Positions 58,828 through 64,000 of a stretch of DNA of 64,000 nt are shown in pieces. A program made the translations under genes and the position numbers. Source of the DNA: Guopingia tenuis. Lineage in GTDB: Bacteria; Bacillota; Clostridia; Christensenellales; Christensenellaceae. How positions within the stretch are numbered: position 1 is the stretch's first letter; every line of letters begins with the position of its first letter. The stretch is from positions 71,701-135,700 of the forward strand of contig NZ_JACRSS010000006.1 in NCBI RefSeq assembly GCF_014384805.1, written 5' to 3'. The notes below the pieces were generated by a model that saw nothing but the letters and a program-made list of their open reading frames with translations, searched no databases and was not told the DNA's origin.

Positions 58828-60113
58828 TCCGGTTATGCGGAGGAGACACCAAGGAACTGAAAAAGCGCCTTTTGGAGCGGGGGCAGGGAGACTGCGCGGC
58901 CCAGCAGAAGGCTGTAGACGAGATTCTGGCGGCGGTAAAAACCCGGGGCGACAGCGCCCTGTTCGCCTATACAAAGCGGTTTGACGGCTTTGACGTGAAT
59001 GAAACCACGCTCTATGTCACGGAGGAGGAAATTCAGGCGGCCTATGAAACCGTGGACCCGGCGCTTATTGAGGTCGTCCGGGAGAGCGCCAGGAATATTG
59101 AGGAATACCATGCCCGGCAAAAGCGGGAAGGGTTTGCGCTGGAAAAGCCGGGCATCCGTCTTTCCCAGATCATCCGGCCCCTCCGGCGGGTGGGGGTTTA
59201 TGTCCCCGGCGGCAAGGCGTCCTATCCCTCCAGCGTGCTGATGAACATCATCCCGGCCAAGGTGGCGGGGGTGGAGGAAATTTTGATGGCTTCCCCGGCG
59301 GATAAGAATGGGAAGCTGCCGCCTCTCACGCTGGTGGCGGCCAGGGAGGCCGGCGCGGATAAAATCCTGAAAATAGGCGGCGCCCAGGCGGTGGCGGCCC
59401 TGGCTTTTGGAACAGAAAGCGTGCCCCGGGTGGATAAGATCACCGGCCCGGGAAATATCTATGTGGCGCTGGCGAAAAAGGCGGTGTTCGGGCAGGTGGG
59501 CATCGATATGGTGGCCGGGCCTTCGGAGGTTCTGGTCATTGCCGACGATACCTCGATCCCCCGGTTTATCGCGGCGGATTTTCTTTCCCAGGCCGAACAC
59601 GACGAGATGGCGGCCTGCATTCTGGTCACGCCCAGCGCCGCGATGGCAGATGCCGTGGAAGCGGAAATCTGGCGGCAGGCCGAGCTGCTCTCCAAAAAAG
59701 AGACGGTATTTCAATCCCTGGAGAATTATGGTACAATCATTGTAACCAAAGATATGGAGGAAGCGGCGGATGTGGCCAACCGCATTGCGCCTGAGCATCT
59801 GGAGCTTTGCATGGACGATTTTGAGGCTCTGTTGCCGCGGATTCAAAACGCCGGCTCTATCTTCCTTGGGCAATATGCGCCCGAACCTCTGGGGGATTAT
59901 TTTGCGGGCACGAACCACGTTCTCCCCACCAACGGGACGGCGCGGTTTTCCTCGCCCCTGTCTGTGGACGATTTTTTGAAAAAATCCAGCACGCTTTATT
60001 ATGATCGGGATGCGTTCTATCAAGTATATAAAAAGGTGGAGGCGTTTGCCAATGCAGAGGGCCTGACGGCCCATGCCCGCTCGGCGGCCATCCGCTTTGA
60101 GGAGGAGACATGA
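58824..60113 (+). CDS. hisD: Histidinol dehydrogenase
   Basis: The 429-residue zinc enzyme oxidises histidinol to histidine in two NAD+-dependent steps. Motifs are YVPGGKASYPSSVLM, GPGNIYVALAKKAVFG, IDMVAGPSEVLVIADD, SQAEHDEMAACIL with Zn-binding His, and APEPLGDYFAGTNHVLPTNGTARFSSPL. It overlaps hisG by 4 bases (ATGA), giving translational coupling. Confidence 0.97.
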   Translation: MIRLCGGDTKELKKRLLERGQGDCAAQQKAVDEILAAVKTRGDSALFAYTKRFDGFDVNETTLYVTEEEIQAAYETVDPALIEVVRESARNIEEYHARQKREGFALEKPGIRLSQIIRPLRRVGVYVPGGKASYPSSVLMNIIPAKVAGVEEILMASPADKNGKLPPLTLVAAREAGADKILKIGGAQAVAALAFGTESVPRVDKITGPGNIYVALAKKAVFGQVGIDMVAGPSEVLVIADDTSIPRFIAADFLSQAEHDEMAACILVTPSAAMADAVEAEIWRQAELLSKKETVFQSLENYGTIIVTKDMEEAADVANRIAPEHLELCMDDFEALLPRIQNAGSIFLGQYAPEPLGDYFAGTNHVLPTNGTARFSSPLSVDDFLKKSSTLYYDRDAFYQVYKKVEAFANAEGLTAHARSAAIRFEEET

Positions 60114-60694
60114 GAATCGGTGAATTTTCGCGCAAAACCGGGGAAACGGATATCACGGTGAAAATCAATCTCGATGGAACCGGCCGGTATACGCTGGAAA
60201 GCGGGGTTCCCTTTTTCGACCATATGCTCACCATGCTGGCCAAGCATGGGCTGATGGATCTGGAGATCGCCTGCAAGGGCGATACGGAGGTGGACGATCA
60301 CCACACCATCGAGGACCTGGGGATTACTCTTGGGGAGGCGATGAAGCGGGCCCTTGGGGATAAGGCGGGCATCTGCCGCTATGCGACCCAGTTTCTCCCC
60401 ATGGATGAGGCGCTTGTCATGGTGAGCCTGGATATCAGCGGCCGGCCGTATCTCAGCTATGATGTGGAGTTCTTCACGGAACGGACGGGAAATTTTGAGG
60501 CCTGCCTGCTGGAGGAATTTCTGCGGGGCTTTGCCTTCGCGGCGGGGATCACCTTGCATGTGAAAAAAATCGACGGAAGGAACACCCATCACATCATCGA
60601 AGCAGTGATGAAAGCTCTGGCCCGGGCGCTGGATCAGGCCACGCAGGTCGATCCGCGGGTGCAGGGGATTCCCTCCACCAAAGGAGCATTATAA
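60110..60694 (+). CDS. hisB: Imidazoleglycerol-phosphate dehydratase
   Basis: The 194-residue monofunctional dehydratase has VPFFDHMLTMLAKHGL, DTEVDDHHTIEDLGITLGEAM and NTHHIIEAVMKALARAL, which supply the Mn-binding histidines. It is not fused to a histidinol-phosphatase, so that step needs another gene. ATG 60110 overlaps the hisD stop by 4 bases. Confidence 0.97.
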   Translation: MRIGEFSRKTGETDITVKINLDGTGRYTLESGVPFFDHMLTMLAKHGLMDLEIACKGDTEVDDHHTIEDLGITLGEAMKRALGDKAGICRYATQFLPMDEALVMVSLDISGRPYLSYDVEFFTERTGNFEACLLEEFLRGFAFAAGITLHVKKIDGRNTHHIIEAVMKALARALDQATQVDPRVQGIPSTKGAL

Positions 60695-61300
60695 ATGATC
60701 GCAATTATCGATTATGGCATGGGCAACCTGCGAAGCGTCCAGAAGGCATGTGAATATGTGGGCTATGATGCCCGCATCACGGCGGACAAGCAGACGATCC
60801 GGGATGCCTCCCATGTGATCCTGCCGGGGGTGGGCGCCGCCCGGGATGCCCTTCAAAACCTGCGGGAGCGCGGCCTTTTTGACGAGGCCATCCGGGCGGC
60901 CGAGTCCGGCAAGCCGTTTTTGGGCATCTGCCTGGGAATGCAGCTCTTGTTTGACAGGAGCCTGGAAAACGGGGAACACGAATGCCTGGGCCTGGTGCCC
61001 GGAGAGGTGGTTCCCTTTCGCGTAAACGGGCTGCGGGTGCCCCATATGGGCTGGAACAGCCTCCAAATCCGGAATAACCCGCTTTTCTCGCGGGAGGAAA
61101 GCGAAACGTATGTATATTTTGTCCATTCCTATCACGCCCAGGGGGTGGAGGAAGGGGATATCATCGCCACATGTGAATACGGATATCCGTTTACAGCGGC
61201 GGTGCGCCGGGGGAATGTCTTTGGCACCCAGTTCCATCCCGAAAAGAGCGGCGACGCGGGAATTGCGATGATCAAAAACTTTGGAGGATTGCGACTATGA
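60695..61300 (+). CDS. hisH: Imidazole glycerol phosphate synthase, glutaminase subunit
   Basis: The 201-residue class I glutamine amidotransferase has IIDYGMGNLRSVQKAC, the nucleophile Cys in FLGICLGMQLLFD, and the His/Glu pair in TQFHPEKSG. It supplies ammonia from glutamine to HisF. Its start codon directly abuts the hisB stop (TAA-ATG). Confidence 0.97.
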   Translation: MIAIIDYGMGNLRSVQKACEYVGYDARITADKQTIRDASHVILPGVGAARDALQNLRERGLFDEAIRAAESGKPFLGICLGMQLLFDRSLENGEHECLGLVPGEVVPFRVNGLRVPHMGWNSLQIRNNPLFSREESETYVYFVHSYHAQGVEEGDIIATCEYGYPFTAAVRRGNVFGTQFHPEKSGDAGIAMIKNFGGLRL

Positions 61301-62013
61301 AAATTTATCCGGCGATTGACATTAAGGGTGGGAAATGCGTCCGGCTGCTGCGGGGCGACGCCAACAGCGAAAAGGAATATGGCGATCCGGTGGAGTGGGC
61401 GCTGCACTGGGAATCCCTGGGGGCGGACTGGCTGCATGTGGTAGACCTGGATGCTGCCTTTACCGGCGAGTTTGTCAACAAGGACGTCATCAAGGAGATT
61501 GTACACCGGGTGAAGATCCCCGTCCAGACGGGAGGCGGTGTGCGCACCAAGGAGGATATCCGCGCCCGGATTGAGGACGTCGGCGTTTCCCGGGTCATCA
61601 TCGGGACCATGGCGGTGGAAGATCCTTCCCTCATCACCTGGGCCAAGGGCGAATATGGCAAGGACCGGATTGCCGTTGGCATCGATGCGAAAAACGGCAA
61701 GGTGCTGACCCGCGGCTGGGTGCAGGATACCGAGGTGGATGCCATCGAGCTGGCGGAGAAAATGCGCGCTCTGGGTGTCAATACCATCATTTATACGGAT
61801 ATTATGCGGGACGGGACGCTCTCCGGCCCGAATGTGGAAAACACCCGCAAGATGGTCAAGAACACTTGGATCAACGTCATTGCCTCGGGCGGCGTCAAGA
61901 GCATTGAGGATATTGTGGCTGTGCGGGACAGCGGCGCCTGCGGCGTCATCGTGGGAACCTCGATCTATGAAGGAACCATTGATTTTAAAGAGGCTTTGAA
62001 AGCGAGGAAATAG
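61297..62013 (+). CDS. hisA: ProFAR isomerase
   Basis: The 238-residue TIM barrel converts ProFAR to PRFAR. It begins KIYPAIDIKGGKCVRLLRGD (catalytic Asp), and contains QTGGGVRTKEDIRARI and IIYTDIMRDGTLSGPN with the second catalytic Asp, and ASGGVKSIEDI. It overlaps hisH by 4 bases. Confidence 0.97.
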   Translation: MKIYPAIDIKGGKCVRLLRGDANSEKEYGDPVEWALHWESLGADWLHVVDLDAAFTGEFVNKDVIKEIVHRVKIPVQTGGGVRTKEDIRARIEDVGVSRVIIGTMAVEDPSLITWAKGEYGKDRIAVGIDAKNGKVLTRGWVQDTEVDAIELAEKMRALGVNTIIYTDIMRDGTLSGPNVENTRKMVKNTWINVIASGGVKSIEDIVAVRDSGACGVIVGTSIYEGTIDFKEALKARK

Positions 62014-62775
62014 ATGCTCACAAGGCGGATTATCCCCTGTCTGGACGTGCATGCGGGCCGGGTGGTAAAAGGGGTCAATTTTGTGAATTTGCAGGATGCC
62101 GGCGATCCCGTCGAGATCGCCAAGGCCTATAACCGCGCGGGAGCGGATGAGCTGGTATTTTTGGATATCACGGCTTCTTCGGATCAGCGGGGCATTATGC
62201 GGGAGGTTGTCGCCAAAACGGCAGAGCAGGTGTTTATTCCCCTGACAGTGGGAGGCGGCATCCGGACGGTGGAAGATTTCCGGGCAATATTGAGCTGCGG
62301 CGCGGATAAGATCTCCGTCAATTCCCCGGCGGTGAAAAATCCTTCGCTCATCAGCGAGGCGGCGGAAAAGTTCGGAAGCCAGTGCGTGGTGGTGGCCATC
62401 GACGCCAAGCGCCATGGGGATCACTATGAAGTGTATGTCAACGGCGGCCGGGTGAATACCGGCCGGGATGCCCTGGAATGGGCAGCGGAGGCCGAAAAGC
62501 TGGGGGCAGGGGAAATTCTTCTGACAAGTATGGATGCGGATGGCACCAAGGCCGGATATGATATTGCGCTGACCCGCATGATTACGGACTGCGTGAATAT
62601 CCCTGTCATCGCATCCGGCGGCGCGGGCCGGCTGGAGGATTTCCGGGATGTCATCCGGGAAGCGGATGCCTCGGCGGTGCTGGCGGCGTCGCTGTTTCAC
62701 TATAAGGAGCTGGAGATCCGGCAGGTCAAGGAATATCTGAAAAACTGCGGCATCCCTGTGCGGATGTGGAAATAG
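62014..62775 (+). CDS. hisF: Imidazole glycerol phosphate synthase, cyclase subunit
   Basis: The 253-residue TIM barrel starts TRRIIPCLDVHAGRVVKGVNF (catalytic Asp), then LVFLDITASSD, VGGGIRTVEDF, VVVAIDAKRHGD, LLTSMDADGTKAGYDIALTRMI with the second catalytic Asp, and VIASGGAGRLEDF. It makes imidazole glycerol phosphate and AICAR with HisH. Its ATG immediately follows the hisA stop (TAG-ATG). Confidence 0.97.
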   Translation: MLTRRIIPCLDVHAGRVVKGVNFVNLQDAGDPVEIAKAYNRAGADELVFLDITASSDQRGIMREVVAKTAEQVFIPLTVGGGIRTVEDFRAILSCGADKISVNSPAVKNPSLISEAAEKFGSQCVVVAIDAKRHGDHYEVYVNGGRVNTGRDALEWAAEAEKLGAGEILLTSMDADGTKAGYDIALTRMITDCVNIPVIASGGAGRLEDFRDVIREADASAVLAASLFHYKELEIRQVKEYLKNCGIPVRMWK

Positions 62776-62786
62776 GAGAAAAGCCA

Positions 62787-63440
62787 ATGAACGAAGAAAT
62801 GCTGAAAGGGATAAAATTTGATGAAAAGGGCCTGGTGCCGGTGGTGGTGCAGGATGTGGATACCCATGTTGTGCTCATGCTGGCCTATATGAACCGGGAG
62901 GCGCTTGACAAAACGCTGGAAACCGGGCAGATGTGCTATTACAGCCGCAGCCGCCAGTGCCTCTGGGTCAAGGGGGAGACTTCGGGCAATACCCAGCGGA
63001 TGGTTACCCTGAGCTATGACTGCGACGGTGACACACTGCTTGCCAGGGTCAAGCAGAAGGGCGTGGCCTGCCATACGGGGAATTATAGCTGCTTTTTCAA
63101 TCATATCGCCCAGGAGGACGCTCCGGCCACCAGCGGGATTCTGGAGGAGCTGTATGGGGTGATCGTGGAGCGCAAGCGCCATCCCAAAGAGGGGTCTTAT
63201 ACCAACTATCTCTTTGACAAAGGCATTGACAAGATTTTGAAAAAGGTGGGCGAAGAGTGCGCCGAGGTCATTATCGCTTCTAAAAATCCGGATAATGGGG
63301 AGCTGCGCTATGAGGCATCCGATCTGCTCTATCATCTTTTGGTGCTGCTTTGCGAGAAAAATATGCAGCCTGGGGAAATTTTTGAAGAGCTGGCAAGCCG
63401 CCGGGAGAGATTGGTAGAAAATCGGAGAAAAAAGAAGTAA
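62787..63440 (+). CDS. hisI: Bifunctional PR-AMP cyclohydrolase / PR-ATP pyrophosphatase
   Basis: The 217-residue fusion (HisIE) has an N-terminal cyclohydrolase domain (MLAYMNREALDKTLETG, CDGDTLLARVKQKGVACHTG with the Zn cysteines) and a C-terminal pyrophosphohydrolase domain (KILKKVGEECAEVIIASK, ASDLLYHLLVLL) after about residue 115. It performs steps 2 and 3. The start is ATG 62787 with AGGAG upstream. It closes the operon. Confidence 0.96.
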   Translation: MNEEMLKGIKFDEKGLVPVVVQDVDTHVVLMLAYMNREALDKTLETGQMCYYSRSRQCLWVKGETSGNTQRMVTLSYDCDGDTLLARVKQKGVACHTGNYSCFFNHIAQEDAPATSGILEELYGVIVERKRHPKEGSYTNYLFDKGIDKILKKVGEECAEVIIASKNPDNGELRYEASDLLYHLLVLLCEKNMQPGEIFEELASRRERLVENRRKKK

Positions 63441-63464
63441 AAGCCTAATATAACGAGATTATTC

Positions 63465-63489
63465 AAAGCAAATGGAAATATTTGCTTTT
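63465..63489 (+). terminator. Terminator of the his operon
   Basis: AAAGCAAAT (63465-63473) pairs with ATTTGCTTT (63480-63488), followed by T only; the end overlaps the -35 of the tRNA promoter. Confidence 0.65.
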
Positions 63490-63516
63490 GACAGTATGCG
63501 GCCGCCGTAATAAAAT
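63488..63516 (+). promoter_or_regulatory. Promoter of the tRNA operon
   Basis: TTGACA (63488-63493), 17 bases, TAAAAT (63511-63516), 100 bases before tRNA-Asp. Confidence 0.82.
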
Positions 63517-63615
63517 AGACTACGCGTCATATAATAGGATTGTGTGGCGCGGTTTTATAAGCGGCTGGCCGCGAAACGTGGCAGAATGGCCTGTTTTCCT
63601 TATAAAGAGGCAAAT

Positions 63616-63692
63616 GGCCTGGTAGTTCAGATGGTTAGAACGCTAGCCTGTCACGCTAGAGGTCGTGGGTTCGAGCCCCATCCAGGTCGCCA
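63616..63692 (+). tRNA. tRNA-Asp (GTC)
   Basis: The cloverleaf has acceptor GGCCTGG/CCAGGTC, anticodon GTC in CTGTCAC, T-loop GGTTCGAGCC and an encoded CCA end (63690-63692). Confidence 0.96.
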
Positions 63693-63699
63693 ATTTTCT

Positions 63700-63774
63700 G
63701 CGGGAGTGGCTCAGTGGTAGAGCGTCGCCTTGCCAAGGCGAATGTCGCGAGTTCGAATCTCGTCTTCCGCTCCA
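63700..63774 (+). tRNA. tRNA-Gly (GCC)
   Basis: Acceptor GCGGGAG/CTTCCGC, anticodon GCC in TTGCCAA, T-arm with GTTCGAAT, and encoded CCA. It starts 7 bases after tRNA-Asp. Confidence 0.96.
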
Positions 63775-63804
63775 AAACGTGCGGTGCAGATGCGCCGCCT
63801 ATAT

Positions 63805-63879
63805 GGCGCCATAGCCAAGTGGTAAGGCAAAGGTCTGCAAAACCTTCATTCCCCAGTTCAAGTCTGGGTGGCGCCTCCA
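63805..63879 (+). tRNA. tRNA-Cys (GCA)
   Basis: Acceptor GGCGCCA/TGGCGCC, anticodon GCA in CTGCAAA, T-loop GTTCAAGT, and encoded CCA. Confidence 0.96.
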
Positions 63880-63883
63880 GTTG

Positions 63884-63936
63884 AAAACACCATTGAAATC
63901 TGAACCCTTATGGTTTGGACATCAATGGTGTTTTAT
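63884..63936 (+). terminator. Terminator of the tRNA operon
   Basis: AAAACACCATTGA (63884-63896) pairs with TCAATGGTGTTTT (63922-63934), with an inner AACC/GGTT pairing. Nothing is recognised in the last 64 bases. Confidence 0.88.
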
Positions 63937-64000
63937 TATAATCCTAGTGTTAACGCGGTTTTTGAAGACTGATTTTTCTTTTTTATGCTTGGACGAAAAA

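Overview
The window looks like chromosome of a strictly anaerobic, spore-forming Clostridia-type Firmicute of moderately high GC (mid-50s % by eye). Supporting signs are two alpha/beta small acid-soluble spore proteins, an oxygen-sensitive class III ribonucleotide reductase (nrdD-nrdG), a T-box leader, two DegV proteins, AGGAGG-type ribosome binding sites, TTGACA/TATAAT promoters and many U-tract terminators. No species can be named from sequence alone. Most of the window is core metabolism.

Layout. 1-8.6 kb: an edge-cut GH25 lysozyme, a small conserved protein, a GNAT acetyltransferase, a cyclophilin, the two spore proteins, DegV, a lipoprotein with a C39-like peptidase domain, and a DUF6054-like protein, separated by gene-poor stretches with short repeats. 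8.6-11.4 kb: nrdD-nrdG behind a promoter overlapped by two NrdR-like boxes. 11.7-16.9 kb (minus strand): a repeat array, a translationally coupled esterase / condensation-like acyltransferase / zinc-ribbon membrane protein operon, and a MATE exporter behind a leader with an intrinsic terminator. 16.9-27.4 kb: radC, a PepV-type dipeptidase, a short alanyl-tRNA synthetase, a 112-bp tandem repeat array, a LytTR/DUF3021 pair, lepB-DUF951, corA with an upstream short ORF, murA and a phosphoribosyltransferase. 27.4-35.6 kb: a second DegV, an aminotransferase with a Re-citrate-synthase-like enzyme, an Lrp/aminotransferase/HAD/DUF362 operon, and trmL.

35.9-45.5 kb: Na/Pi cotransporter, pgk-tpiA-gpmI, a radical SAM protein, a P-loop protein, thrC and trpS. 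45.5-53.1 kb is the accessory part: three paralogous lipoproteins, a small secreted protein, a marR-MATE pair, and an antisense-arranged structured RNA / short ORF locus. Parts of it are clearly more AT-rich than the rest. 53.2-56.8 kb: a xylulokinase-type sugar kinase, a small conserved protein, and metY behind a T-box leader. 56.9-63.4 kb: an eight-gene histidine operon hisZGDBHAF-hisIE, without hisC or a histidinol-phosphatase. The window ends with an Asp-Gly-Cys tRNA operon.

The strongest leads are the convergent structured RNA / 40-codon ORF at 52.82-52.94 kb, the Asp/Pro-starting leader ORF of corA, the lipoprotein family with a mosaic member, the 600-residue AlaRS, and the dispersed intergenic repeat families.
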